From Branchiostoma belcheri (lineage: Eukaryota > Chordata > Leptocardii > Amphioxiformes > Branchiostomatidae): 64,000 nt of DNA. The notes under the pieces were generated by a model. The model saw nothing but the letters and a program-made list of their open reading frames with translations, had not been told where the DNA came from and ran no database searches. This document shows, one piece after another, positions 49,947 to 53,956 of the stretch. The stretch spans positions 4,831,139-4,895,138 of the forward strand of contig NW_017802379.1 of the NCBI RefSeq assembly GCF_001625305.1, in the 5' to 3' direction. The position numbers were made by a program, and so were the translations under genes. Position 1 is the first letter of the stretch; the number at the start of each line of letters is the position of its first letter.

Positions 49947-50539
49947 ACGCGCCAAAAACAATACCTTCCATTTCATGGAGGTAACTAGAACATTTCAGTC
50001 ATTCTGTGAGGTATTAAAAAGAGATCTTATGAATGTCTTGTTCCATTCATTATTGCAAATTTCATATTTCACTGTCACCTCCACCCATCCTTCAGGATTC
50101 ATTTTGACTGCCAATTTGACCTTCCTGTCAGTCGGTGGTTACAAGTTAGTTATTTCCCCCCTCACTTCTCGTGACGTCACACAAGCAAACCAACAATCAC
50201 ATGAAAAACAAAAATTAAATTTCTATATATTAATATAATTTTTGGATTCACCTTTTAGTGAAAATGAGTCATATACACAGTGTTCTATCATCCCCCTTTA
50301 ATGCCCTTTCTCACATCTCCATTTTTGTAACAGAGCAACCCTGGTACAAACGTCTGTTTGTCTGGTACTGTGGCTTTAACGAGAAGACCAAGGAGCCCGT
50401 TGAGAAGCCGGATGACTTCAAGGACCGTCTGAAGACCCTGGAGCAGAAACCTCTCATGCGAATCATCCTTAACATCCTCCTTGTGTGCATCTTAAGTATC
50501 GGCATCTTCTGTTATGTCTACTTCTCTGTCAGAACCTGA
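8238..50539 (+). CDS. SLC5A3-like: SLC5-family sodium/solute cotransporter, SMIT1-like (16 exons)
   Basis: The spliced reading frame encodes about 674 residues, close to mammalian SGLT/SMIT length. Exons: 8238-8339, 10072-10143, 10284-10388, 10498-10557, 11004-11108, 11574-11679, 11845-11925, 12227-12389, 12856-12949, 13461-13596, 14076-14183, 14484-14634, 17463-17631, 47752-47970, 48437-48584, 50334-50539. All introns are GT-AG and phases agree throughout. The protein is a plasma-membrane LeuT-fold symporter with about 14 membrane helices, moving a polyol or sugar inward with Na+. Motifs seen: [16 protein letters not shown] (from residue 69), [26 protein letters not shown] (283-296), [12 protein letters not shown] (392-403), YIQ with Gln458 matching the sugar-binding Gln457 of human SGLT1. 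From memory, GSEHF, GQTPAS and MSDLDS are SMIT1-type rather than SGLT1-type, so myo-inositol is the likely substrate. Glucose or another polyol remains possible. The start ATG has a good context (AAAATGG). Intron 13 is about 30 kb and holds an opposite-strand gene. Confidence 0.9.
10821..10940. repeat. Short imperfect tandem repeat in intron 4
   Basis: Units like 'cagtattttagtaaggg(aa)cagg' recur about three times with variable spacing. The repeat is small and imperfect. Confidence 0.5.
11574..14634 (+). CDS. SLC5A3-like: Cotransporter exons 6-12 (core transport helices)
   Basis: Seven exons encode residues 149-428. Exon 6 has the [16 protein letters not shown] segment. Exon 8 gives an extracellular loop with N-linked glycosylation sequons (NIT, NLS, NYT). 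Exon 9 has [14 protein letters not shown]. Exon 10 begins [11 protein letters not shown] and carries [13 protein letters not shown]. Exon 11 supplies a cysteine-rich loop (four Cys). Exon 12 has the [20 protein letters not shown] helix, which by family knowledge lines the Na2 sodium site. The Asp at 394 replaces the second Ser of SGLT1, as in SMIT1 from memory. Junction phases run 0/1, 1/1, 1/2, 2/0, 0/1, 1/1 and 1/2. Confidence 0.9.
13071..13357. repeat. Minisatellite, about 60 bp unit x 5, intron 9
   Basis: Five diverged copies each begin CAGCACCAA(GGA)CAGG and continue with TATCATA..TATAGTGGTCAGT and AGTAGTAA. Unit length is 58-62 bases. It ends about 100 bases before exon 10. Confidence 0.85.
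14635..17462 (+). other. Intron 12 of the cotransporter
   Basis: No coding exon is seen. There is a SINE-like fragment at about 14800-14900 (CAAGAGGTCCTGCATTCAAATCC box-B-like stretch, shortened). A phrase of the form 'gacaatcctccgtgaagttttata' occurs near 15115 and again, altered, near 15600. 'AATATCAAAACTGCTA' occurs near 15550 and 16937. There are TCC-rich (15970-16000) and TA-rich (16345-16363) runs. These look like decayed dispersed repeats. Confidence 0.5.
17463..17631 (+). CDS. SLC5A3-like: Cotransporter exon 13 (sugar-site helix)
   Basis: Encodes residues 428-484, two hydrophobic helices. It includes [19 protein letters not shown] with Gln458, the position that in SGLT1 contacts the sugar, and the FWQRCNE segment, close to the FWKRCNE of SMIT1 from memory. 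It is preceded by TTAG and ends ACG|GTCAGT in phase 0. The next exon is about 30 kb away. Confidence 0.92.
18427..19628 (-). CDS. GT4-type glycosyltransferase domain (last exon)
   Basis: One long exon encodes 399 residues and the stop. The fold is GT-B by motif: a GGISTVNRQ segment near the N-terminus (typical GT4 acceptor-side loop), HVHVTSHAG, a VLSIGRV strand opening the C-terminal half, and [20 protein letters not shown] with Glu-x7-Glu. EX7E is the signature of retaining GT4 enzymes that use nucleotide sugars. Counting from the first in-frame Leu codon at 19611, the two Glu are residues 295 and 303. The exon starts in phase 1 after TTATAG and has no Met near its start, so it must be spliced to an upstream exon; this matches the FN3 exon. 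The sugar donor and acceptor cannot be told from sequence. Confidence 0.85.
18427..31618 (-). CDS. ANK - homeodomain-like x2 - FN3 - GT4 glycosyltransferase gene
   Basis: Minus-strand exons, 5' to 3': 31618-31586, 30916-30824, 30051-29953, 29812-29708, 28414-28316, 28137-28039, 27872-27774, 27593-27495, 27160-27062, 26674-26579, 26247-26116, 25658-25521, 25295-25178, 24863-24775, 23939-23799, 23175-23061, 22773-22654, 21300-21175, 21050-20973, 20493-20224, 19628-18427. Every intron is GT-AG and all phases join (0 through the ankyrin part; 1 after each homeodomain-like module; 1-1 from 22773 onward). The product is about 1,149 residues, or 1,193 if the exon at 28973-28842 is also used. Order: short charged start, ankyrin repeats, helical cap, two homeodomain-like modules, linker with SIM-like and basic motifs, FN3, GT4 domain. 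No signal peptide or membrane helix is seen, so a cytosolic or nuclear role is inferred. I know no described protein with this architecture. It could instead be two adjacent genes (ANK-homeodomain and FN3-GT4); matching phases argue for one. Confidence 0.65.
20001..20069 (-). pseudogene. Shrunken FN3 exon remnant (3' copy)
   Basis: The exon keeps the first strand ([10 protein letters not shown]) and the last strand ([10 protein letters not shown]) of the neighbouring FN3 exon but lacks about 200 bases between them. It still has an acceptor CAG, a donor GTGAGT and 1-1 phase, so it could be spliced in as 23 residues. It cannot form an FN3 domain. I treat it as a remnant of a duplicated exon. 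Confidence 0.65.
20224..20493 (-). CDS. Fibronectin type III domain exon
   Basis: A single 270-base exon in 1-1 phase encodes a complete FN3 domain of about 90 residues. It has the Trp of strand B ([10 protein letters not shown]), the Tyr in the E-F loop ([12 protein letters not shown]) and the closing strand [11 protein letters not shown]. Symmetrical 1-1 phase is usual for shuffled FN3 exons. It joins upstream to the basic linker and downstream to the GT4 exon. Confidence 0.85.
20612..20686 (-). pseudogene. Shrunken FN3 exon remnant (5' copy)
   Basis: It starts like the intact FN3 exon ([13 protein letters not shown]) but then loses the middle of the domain. The donor site has decayed to GTACCC where the intact copies have GTGAGT. 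The reading frame stays 1-1, but splicing is doubtful. Confidence 0.55.
20973..22773 (-). CDS. Linker exons with SIM-like and NLS-like motifs
   Basis: Three phase 1-1 exons lie between the second homeodomain-like module and FN3. 22773-22654 encodes an acidic, Ser/Thr/Glu-rich stretch starting [12 protein letters not shown]. 21300-21175 encodes two similar half-repeats (DEGETSQ and DEEETSQ) around VILISDEEE, which fits a SUMO-interacting motif (hydrophobic core followed by acids). 21050-20973 encodes [10 protein letters not shown] and LRKRPKQG, two basic clusters like nuclear localisation signals. No globular domain is visible and the segment is probably disordered. Motif functions are inferred from pattern only. 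Confidence 0.6.
21393..21600 (+). repeat. tRNA-derived SINE
   Basis: The head has pol III box-like motifs: A-box-like TGGCGTAGCGGCAGG and B-box-like GGTTTGAGTCC, 40-odd bases apart. It is followed by a body CTTGGGAAAGGCACTTTACAC and CTTTCCTCACTTCACTTAGG. The same body is found in inverted form near 31200 and in direct form near 61700. It lies directly before a TIR element. Confidence 0.7.
21640..22508 (+). mobile_element. TIR element with octamer motifs (copy 1)
   Basis: The element starts near ATACCTTTGCCAAATG and ends TTGGCGAAGGTAA, so its ends are short inverted repeats (CCTTCGCCAA type). The first half has three blocks in which ATTATGCAAAT and its inverse ATTTGCATAAT face each other. The second half has conserved 'ccctagcatgtccaga' and 'gcagtacc' phrases, then a CA microsatellite at about 22434-22470. 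It has no coding capacity. Related copies lie near 36, 45, 49, 52 and 61 kb. Confidence 0.7.
23061..23939 (-). CDS. Homeodomain-like module 2 (two exons)
   Basis: Exons 23939-23799 and 23175-23061. The first begins with a basic arm ([10 protein letters not shown]) and encodes a helix ([11 protein letters not shown]) and a second helix ([12 protein letters not shown]) ending KTVQQVR. The second begins [10 protein letters not shown]. Joined, helix III reads [11 protein letters not shown], in which the Asn and Arg fall on homeodomain positions 51 and 53. The canonical Trp48 is Phe. The intron interrupts helix III at the 46/47 position, a recurrent homeobox intron site by family knowledge. The tail is acidic ([15 protein letters not shown]) and ends GMS in phase 1. 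It could also be another helix-turn-helix fold. Confidence 0.6.
23372..23728. mobile_element. MITE, PIF/Harbinger-like, 357 bp
   Basis: The ends start GGCCACACCAATTTAATT and are inverse complements over about 35 bases. The flanks are TTA on both sides. The interior is highly similar to the copy at 51241-51603 (same 'gaatcaactgcaaa' and 'cctgaacagttgaaaacag' phrases). It sits inside the intron that splits homeodomain-like module 2. Confidence 0.85.
24350..24674. mobile_element. Short TIR element (MITE), about 325 bp
   Basis: About 45 bases at the left end (AATCAATGACTGTTTTGAAA...) recur inverted at the right end (...TTTCAAAACAGTCACTGATT) with two or three mismatches. There is no open reading frame. 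The target duplication is not clear. It lies in a minus-strand intron. Confidence 0.6.
24775..24863 (-). CDS. Charged helical exon (third cap copy, shortened)
   Basis: It encodes [20 protein letters not shown] and [10 protein letters not shown], resembling the second half of the cap exons at 26247-26116 and 28973-28842. It enters in phase 1 and leaves in phase 0, linking homeodomain-like module 1 to module 2. It is probably a helix. Its origin by duplication of the cap exon is inferred from shared residues (DE..ER...S/GRKEI). Confidence 0.6.
25178..25658 (-). CDS. Homeodomain-like module 1 (two exons)
   Basis: Exons 25658-25521 and 25295-25178. Basic arm [10 protein letters not shown], helix [10 protein letters not shown], helix [12 protein letters not shown], then KTEEQVR joined to TFIGNYRKS. 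Helix III again carries Asn and Arg at homeodomain positions 51 and 53 and is cut by an intron at 46/47. Residues [12 protein letters not shown] follow, then [12 protein letters not shown] in phase 1. It is a clear paralogue of module 2, roughly two thirds identical by eye, and the surrounding introns are also similar, so the pair arose by tandem duplication. Confidence 0.6.
26116..26247 (-). CDS. Cap exon after ankyrin repeats
   Basis: 44 codons, phase 0-0. It starts [13 protein letters not shown], which is the first half of an ankyrin repeat (GRTAEDIA), and continues as a charged helix [16 protein letters not shown] and LRLLRERNN. It probably caps the ankyrin stack. A near copy lies at 28973-28842. 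Confidence 0.7.
26579..28414 (-). CDS. Ankyrin repeat exon array (six exons)
   Basis: Exons 28414-28316, 28137-28039, 27872-27774, 27593-27495, 27160-27062 (each exactly 99 bases, 33 codons, phase 0-0) and 26674-26579 (32 codons). Each encodes one ankyrin repeat with the TPLHLAA, NGHHETV and [13 protein letters not shown] consensus. The first five share acceptors of the form TTTTACAG and donors GTAGGT or GTAAGT, and the introns between them are also similar, so the array grew by recent exon duplication. The last repeat ([20 protein letters not shown]) is of a different type and closes the stack. Confidence 0.85.
28842..28973 (-). CDS. Second copy of the cap exon, use uncertain
   Basis: 44 codons with intact acceptor (TTTACAG), donor (GTGAGT) and phase 0-0. 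It encodes [16 protein letters not shown] and [18 protein letters not shown]. It lies upstream of the six-exon array, next to an ankyrin exon that has lost its donor. It could be spliced in without breaking the frame, or may be a leftover of a partial gene duplication. Confidence 0.5.
29337..29432 (-). pseudogene. Ankyrin exon with destroyed donor
   Basis: It is a copy of the last ankyrin exon at 26674-26579 ([20 protein letters not shown]). The donor GAG|GTCAGT of the good copy has become ACTCAGCTGG through a short deletion, and reading on meets a stop after seven codons. It is probably skipped. Confidence 0.65.
29530..29585 (-). pseudogene. Truncated ankyrin exon remnant
   Basis: Only the end of a 99-base ankyrin exon is left ([12 protein letters not shown]) with a donor-like GTAGGT. 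The first two thirds and the acceptor are missing. Confidence 0.55.
29708..30051 (-). CDS. Ankyrin exons 2 and 3 of the array
   Basis: Exon 30051-29953 (33 codons, [20 protein letters not shown]) and exon 29812-29708 (35 codons, [16 protein letters not shown]), both phase 0-0 with TTTTACAG acceptors. They are of the same type as the array at 26.6-28.4 kb. The second has two extra codons at its start and a donor TGG|GTAGGT. Confidence 0.75.
30180..30590 (-). mobile_element. Non-LTR retrotransposon fragment (RT C-terminus)
   Basis: The minus strand encodes [14 protein letters not shown] and [17 protein letters not shown], the usual C-terminal end after the reverse transcriptase domain of CR1/Jockey-like elements. 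Frames are broken and the reverse transcriptase core is absent. It lies in an intron of the ankyrin gene. Confidence 0.65.
30824..30916 (-). CDS. First ankyrin exon
   Basis: 31 codons in phase 0-0: [20 protein letters not shown] then [11 protein letters not shown]. This is the usual N-terminal capping repeat (LxxAAxxGxxxxVxxLLxxG). Acceptor TATAG, donor GTTAGT. Confidence 0.7.
31060..31275 (-). repeat. SINE fragment, inverted
   Basis: It reads, on the minus strand, AGAGGTCCAAGGTTTGAATC (B-box-like), then a CTTTCCTCACTTCACTCAGC body as in the SINE at 21393, and a tail with CACGTTAAAGAACCCACTGC. Its 5' head is incomplete. Confidence 0.6.
31586..31618 (-). CDS. Probable first coding exon of the ANK-GT4 gene
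   Basis: It encodes [11 protein letters not shown], 11 codons, then donor GTAGGC in phase 0, matching the first ankyrin exon. The charged start is typical for ankyrin proteins. It is short, so the call rests on phase and position only. Confidence 0.45.
31760..32054 (+). mobile_element. Non-LTR retrotransposon fragment (RT 3' part)
   Basis: The plus strand encodes [40 protein letters not shown] and [15 protein letters not shown]. These are the conserved segments downstream of the reverse transcriptase catalytic box in CR1/L2-like elements (LVRPxLEYxxxVWDP, QRRAARxV, RRxxxRL). It is truncated at both ends. Confidence 0.75.
32322..33351. mobile_element. Mutator-like foldback element, 1,030 bp
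   Basis: About 138 bases from 32322 (TAGCCTCTACCAGGCTTGAG...) return almost unchanged as inverse complement up to 33351. The flanks are identical 9-base repeats, GGCATCCCG, at 32313-32321 and 33352-33360. Long terminal inverted repeats with a 9-bp target duplication fit the Mutator superfamily. The 750-base interior encodes no transposase and holds a smaller relative. A short phrase of the interior (GTTTGTCGGGCTCCCGACCGG, shortened here) resembles helicase motif I coding sequence ([10 protein letters not shown]-like), suggesting captured host DNA. Confidence 0.8.
32742..32847. mobile_element. Small foldback MITE nested in the larger one, 106 bp
   Basis: The ends TAGCCTCTACCAGGCTTGAG and their inverse complement enclose about 55 bases. 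It is flanked by perfect 9-base duplications ACAGGGGCA (32733-32741 and 32848-32856). It has the same termini as its host, so the same transposase probably moved both. Confidence 0.85.
33642..33712 (+). repeat. 71-bp direct repeat, copy 1
   Basis: The sequence beginning TTTCGGGACAATTTCTATGC and ending CCCGGAAGT is identical to 34486-34556. Each copy is followed within a few hundred bases by GACACCCC phrases facing an inverse GGGTGTC or GGTGTC phrase, so the two blocks may be copies of one element. Confidence 0.8.
34486..34556 (+). repeat. 71-bp direct repeat, copy 2
   Basis: Identical to 33642-33712, about 844 bases downstream. It is followed by CTGACACCCCTCTGTGTGAA near 34662 and an inverse TTTCACACTGAAAGGGGTGT near 34749. 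Confidence 0.8.
35132..35680 (-). mobile_element. Non-LTR retrotransposon fragment (RT C-terminus with Cys/His motif)
   Basis: The minus strand keeps an open frame of about 180 codons. It includes [39 protein letters not shown] and [18 protein letters not shown]. The C-x2-C, H and C arrangement after the reverse transcriptase domain is common in invertebrate non-LTR elements. The catalytic core is not present and the frame stops early at 35132. Confidence 0.65.
35940..37047 (+). mobile_element. TIR element with octamer motifs (copy 2), internally duplicated
   Basis: Left end CACCTCCATGAAATATG, right end CATTTCATGGAGGTA. Inside, 36209-36500 is repeated in direct tandem as 36501-36792 with few changes, which doubles the ATGCAAAT/ATTTGCAT block. 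The right terminal phrase CCTCCATGACACATTTCATGG also occurs twice in a row (about 36990-37047). It has no coding capacity. Confidence 0.7.
37770..37965 (+). mobile_element. Non-LTR retrotransposon fragment (RT C-terminal tail)
   Basis: One plus frame reads [40 protein letters not shown] and VEAFQASLP, the typical last residues of CR1/L2-like polyproteins. It is followed by a C-run and CTTACGGGG-type 3' sequence. It has a heavily truncated 5' side. Confidence 0.75.
37990..40100. other. GC-rich stretch without recognised gene
   Basis: No domain or splice chain is recognised on either strand. The phrase 'TCTGCTTGGAGA' occurs here at about 38996 and 39928 and again near 43790, beside open frames that end with ..SAWR. 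This may be an unrecognised repeat or the ORF1 part of a retroelement. GC is visibly higher than in the neighbouring introns. Confidence 0.4.
40110..40645 (+). repeat. GC-rich minisatellite, about 7 degenerate units
   Basis: Units carry TAGCCTGGATGCCAGGCTGT, then CCNGGGCCTACACAGGCCAG and CTCCTCGGCTCCAGGGCC. They start near 40114, 40181, 40269, 40371, 40436, 40508 and 40579, so spacing varies from 65 to 102 bases. Units contain internal palindromes (AGCCTGG..CCAGGCT, GGCCTACATAGGCC). Confidence 0.75.
40773..43495 (-). pseudogene. Degenerate CR1/Jockey-like non-LTR retrotransposon
   Basis: Minus strand. The upstream frame (43491-about 42500) starts in the endonuclease tail ([15 protein letters not shown]) and runs into the reverse transcriptase fingers (HPNKAP). 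Frames then shift near 42500 and again near 42030. Later frames show [35 protein letters not shown], and [10 protein letters not shown] with the catalytic FADD box, then LVRPxLEY-type residues ([12 protein letters not shown]). Two frameshifts make it dead. The 3' end has a pentanucleotide tail, (AATCA)n on the minus strand at about 40776-40801, as is usual for such elements. Confidence 0.88.
43500..44400. other. Unassigned stretch with MITE end fragment
   Basis: An open frame at 43513-43836 on the plus strand has no recognised domain. 43934-43966 resembles the GGCCACACC terminus of the Harbinger-like MITEs (GGCCACACCAAGTAATTGCT ATGGATGACGTCC, broken here by a space). No matching right end is found. 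A G-run lies at 44283-44292. Confidence 0.4.
44408..45573 (+). mobile_element. TIR element with octamer motifs (copy 3), contains gap
   Basis: Left end ATACCTTCGCCAAATGATG, right end TTGGCGAAGGTA. It has the same order of blocks as copy 1: octamer pairs near 44592, 44715 and 44846, the 'ccctagcatgtccagatcacg' phrase (shortened: CCTAGCATGTCCAGATCACG), then 'gcagtacc', and a CA microsatellite near 45513. It is interrupted by an N gap at 45115-45359. It is inserted between two parts of a retrotransposon. Confidence 0.7.
45115..45359. other. Assembly gap (245 N)
   Basis: A run of N. The 20 bases on each side (ATCACGAGATATCAAAACCG) are identical, and other copies of the element have no extra sequence at this point, so the true gap may be zero. 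Confidence 0.97.
45610..46323 (-). pseudogene. Non-LTR retrotransposon endonuclease fragment
   Basis: Minus strand. It encodes the start of an apurinic-like endonuclease: [21 protein letters not shown] (catalytic Glu), [10 protein letters not shown], then after a frame change [14 protein letters not shown] (the GDFN box) and STLDLIIL. It is probably the 5' part of the element whose reverse transcriptase lies at 40773-43495, separated by about 2 kb of later insertion. Confidence 0.75.
46324..47751. other. End of the giant intron, with foldback MITE remnant
   Basis: No exon is seen before the acceptor at 47750. Around 47015-47190 there are pieces of the TAGCCTCTACC foldback family (AAGCCTCTACCAGGCTTC, and CAACTCCCCTGGCATGTTAT in both orientations around 47085-47130), rearranged. 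The rest is AT-rich unique sequence. Confidence 0.5.
47752..50539 (+). CDS. SLC5A3-like: Cotransporter exons 14-16 (C-terminal helices and tail)
   Basis: Exon 14 (73 codons) begins [18 protein letters not shown], typical of SLC5 helix 12, and ends [14 protein letters not shown]. Exon 15 encodes a cytosolic charged loop ([15 protein letters not shown]). Exon 16 gives [19 protein letters not shown], then [15 protein letters not shown] and the last helix ending VYFSVRT and TGA at 50537-50539. The WYCGF phrase resembles the W-F-CGF phrase before the last helix of SMIT1, from memory. Confidence 0.9.
48761..49560 (+). mobile_element. TIR element with octamer motifs (copy 4)
   Basis: Left end GAGATCTGAGATCACATACC then TCCATGAAAT; right end TTTCATGGAGGTAACTAGAT then CTCAG. 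The ends are inverse over about 25 bases with mismatches. Octamer pairs occur near 48831, 48951 and 49078. A short CA microsatellite lies near 49494. It is in cotransporter intron 15. Confidence 0.7.
49740..49986 (+). mobile_element. TIR element, 5'-truncated copy
   Basis: It starts at the conserved CCGGAAGTGCTGCTGCAGTACC-type phrase (shortened: GTGCTGCTGCAGTACC) and ends CATTTCATGGAGGTAACTAG. It is very similar to the last third of the copy just upstream, with a longer CA run (about 49896-49945). Confidence 0.65.
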
Positions 50540-51240
50540 AACTAAAGGCAGCTGTGTCTTTTTATTTGCTAAAAATACAGATAGTATTGGGTATTCGCTA
50601 AAAAGACAGAAGTAAAACTGTCAACTTTGATTTACATAACTTCAGATTGTTAAGTTGTAAATAATTCATTCTCATTTTTTTAACAATCTGTGATCATGAT
50701 TCATACACTTTTAGTGAGAACTAATGTCAGCTCAGGTTTAGTTTGCAATGAACACTTTTTTGTCATCACATAACTATGGAGTAGTATGGTGTATGTGTAT
50801 ATATTTGTGCTTAGATTGTCAGTAACATTCTTCTTTGGTTCTTGAAACAGTTGTCTTTATTATGTTTACCTTTGCAGAAGGAAAACATTGTTTTTGCTCA
50901 GTTTCTTCTTCCTCTTCTTCTTCTCCTCCATACAATTATCAAGTCAATGACCTGACCCTGTGGTGTTGGGTTACATTTTGTAGCATAACTTGGAGAGGCT
51001 GATCACCATATACTAGTACTGGTGTTTGAGTAAGAAGAAACATTATTTGATTTAGCATGAAAGTTCATCTGAGTTGGTAAATTACATAATTTGATTTAGT
51101 AGTTTGTTGGGCTAGACTAATATGCAAATGTCACTGTAATTTTCTAATTTTATACTGATTTTCATGTATCAAACAATGGTTCTGTAGTGACCACAATACA
51201 CAGGATTCTTAATGCTTTGGTCAGTAAAATGATGATATAA

Positions 51241-51603
51241 GGCCACACCAATTTAATTTCTTGGTTAACGGATTCGCCACTTCATTTTTTTCTGATTTGC
51301 AAATAAAAAAAAAATTCAGAATCAACTGCAAATGCTCATATTTTGCCCTGAACAGTTGAAAACAGTCCTTTTCTTCCTACTTGTTACAGTTATTCCATCT
51401 TTCAATGCAATGGTATCATTAAAAGTTCAAAATTCATTGTTTAAATTTTGAACCAGCCTGGTGTGTTGACTTCATGGCTCCTATTGTACCATTTTGGGCC
51501 ATAATAGGATGCCTAGGCCTGTTTTATTTTATTTTTTTTTGTCCGCCCGCTCCATTATTTTTCTAGAAAAATCCGTTAACCAAGAAATTAAATTGGTGTG
51601 GCC
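51241..51603. mobile_element. MITE, PIF/Harbinger-like, 363 bp
   Basis: Termini GGCCACACCAATTTAATTTC and its inverse; arms match over about 40 bases (through GGTTAACGGATT). The target duplication is TAA on both sides. The interior is nearly the same as 23372-23728, so the two copies are recent relatives. Confidence 0.85.
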
Positions 51604-51799
51604 TAAGGGACCACCACTAAATGTCCATAATGGCCACGTGGTCCTTATACAGAAGTAGTTGGTTTGGTGGTAGTTACATACTTGATGTTAAGTGTAACAA
51701 TTAAGGTTGGCAATAAAAACTTGCCATGGCGAGGGGTTTTAGTACATTTTGTGGTATTTATTTATTTCTGAATTTCTTGTGTAATATGGCTGTGGTTAG

Positions 51800-51960
51800 T
51801 CGGGGCACTGCAGATTTCTGCAATTTCCTCATTAATTAGGCAAATGAGCTCGTGATTTGCATAATTTTCATCTGATTCGGTCAGTAACCACTTAAGCAAT
51901 CTACATACCACAATCACGATGATACTATTAGGCTCGCTCCTGAGACGTTGCCAAAAATCA
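51800..51960 (+). mobile_element. Fragment of octamer-bearing TIR element
   Basis: It contains TTTCCTCATTAATTAGGCAA and the facing ATTTGCATAATT, then 'caatctacatacca' as in the other copies. Both ends of the element are missing. Confidence 0.55.
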
Positions 51961-53956
51961 AGACAGTTGAATCCTAGAAAAAAATAATGACTATGGAAAA
52001 ACACCGTAATGCCACTCACTCAGAAACAACAATGTGATGCTATTGAATATCAAGCACATATTATGAAGCCGGTTAGTGGGAGGAACAGGATGTCAAGTAA
52101 CGTAATCTACTTTAACTACTAGGGCCAAAGGGTCCTTCCTTTTTTCGTGGAACTGTCACGTACTTTCCTCCCAGTGTGACGCTACGTACTTGGCATTTTT
52201 GAGTAAACAAGACTTGCAACTTGAACCACCTGTTAGTTTAAGTGCACGTATTGGTACGGCGCTCCGTTTTCACTGGCGAACTTCTGGGTACTTTATCGTT
52301 AAAATTAAAAGTACTCAGTCGACTCTTCGTGTACATGGTCTTCTGTTTGGACACAGAACTGCCCCTAGTTGAGGAAGACAATTGTTCGTAAGCGGTTGTC
52401 TCGTGACAATTTCCCAAGCCGCACCCCCACGGCACTTCCTGGTTGGTGCGTACATGGAGTGAAAAATCTTGAAAGACAGTCTGAGGTGCGTATGAAACAT
52501 TCTTAACACACATTTCTATGTTTCTTCGCAGCAACTGTACACATTATTAACGTGTTGGTATCGTTAAGGCTAAGTGGTAGTCTTGTAAGGGCTGTTTATC
52601 AAATTACCTGTCAACAACCAAGTACAAAGGTGCATTTTGTTTTTGTAACGTTTAACATACCTTCGGGTTCGGTCGGAAATCGTTGAGTTGGCGGGCCGGG
52701 GGTACTAGAGGATACGTGCAGGTTTTTCTACATTTAGCTAACAGTTAAACGATTTCTTTATGCTTGCGACCAGAGGCAAAGACCTCGAAGCATGGACCAC
52801 ACACTAGATATAACCCCGTTTAACCCTTGTAAGACCCATACTTGACTAAGCATTTTGCATTCAGGTAGTTAAATTTTACCAAGGAGGCTTTATAACCTTG
52901 GTTGTACAGGTTTAATTTAATTTCTACATCTCTGTAGCCCTATATTCTCTTGGACGAATTTTTTTTGCTTGTAGAGAGGACACTGCCGCTTATATAATAC
53001 TACATGCAAAAGACGACCTACGAGATCGAGAGTGTATGAGGCTACGCCTGAGGGTACCTCACACCTGATAGTATTTAAGTGCCAGGCCAAAGGTTATAAA
53101 CAATAGTACAGTACAGACTGACAGACGATCATTTCCCATGAAGAAAGCAATCTTTTTTTCAATGTTCGGTGACGAAAGTATTGCATGTGTTTCAGAAGTA
53201 CCATGCAGTGGATGTGTGTCTGAGAGACCGTGGAAAGATCTAAGAAGAGTCCACCGTGAAGAGCCAACAAAGCATGTTTTGTTGAAACTAAAATGGCGCA
53301 CCTGGTAGGTGTTCCTTCCTTTGCCTAAAATCCTTCAAGATTGGAGAGTCAGGAAGTGAAGTCTAGATACGATAATCTTAGTGCAGGAAGGAGCGGAAAC
53401 AGCTGCATTCGATAAGAGCATTTGTTGCCCATATGTTGGGGACGACAAAAAGGTGATTTTCAAATTCTATTTTATGCTGAAGGTGTACATGTGTGTATGT
53501 ATATCCAAAGCGACTTGTGAAGCTCGTTCGAGCAGCTCGCGACGCCATTGTTGTTTCTTCATGGTTAGACGAGCATACCCTTTTGAATGGCTCAACCTGT
53601 TTTCTGTGGATCTTGCCGGATTAATTGTCCGACTCGCCCACGTCACATAATGAATGACCTGCTACGGTCATAGTTTAGTTTAAGGATCAATTTTCTCTTT
53701 GTATTTGTCAACTTTGAACAGTGTTTTGAGATGATATCGACTTGGTTTTTTGTTTGTTCAAGAAGAAAAATAAGGGATCTTAATTCTCAACCTCATATAC
53801 TTCATGGAGATACAAATGTACATGTAGTATTGGAAGCACGTATTGGAAGGGAGGGGTTAGCAAAGGTCAGTCCCTCAGGCGTGTGTAGGGAGTTGTCAGT
53901 CTAAACGCGGAAGTAAGTTTCATAGATTTATTTTCGTTTTCTCGACTATTTTTCAG

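Larger units (their letters stand above)
50540..53956. other. 3' region of the cotransporter and spacer before the TRPA gene
   Basis: No further coding sequence on the cotransporter is seen after TGA. A possible polyadenylation signal AATAAA is at about 51712. The region has one MITE (51241-51603) and an octamer-element fragment (51800-51960). A possible tiny first exon of the next gene is at 53293-53304. Confidence 0.5.
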
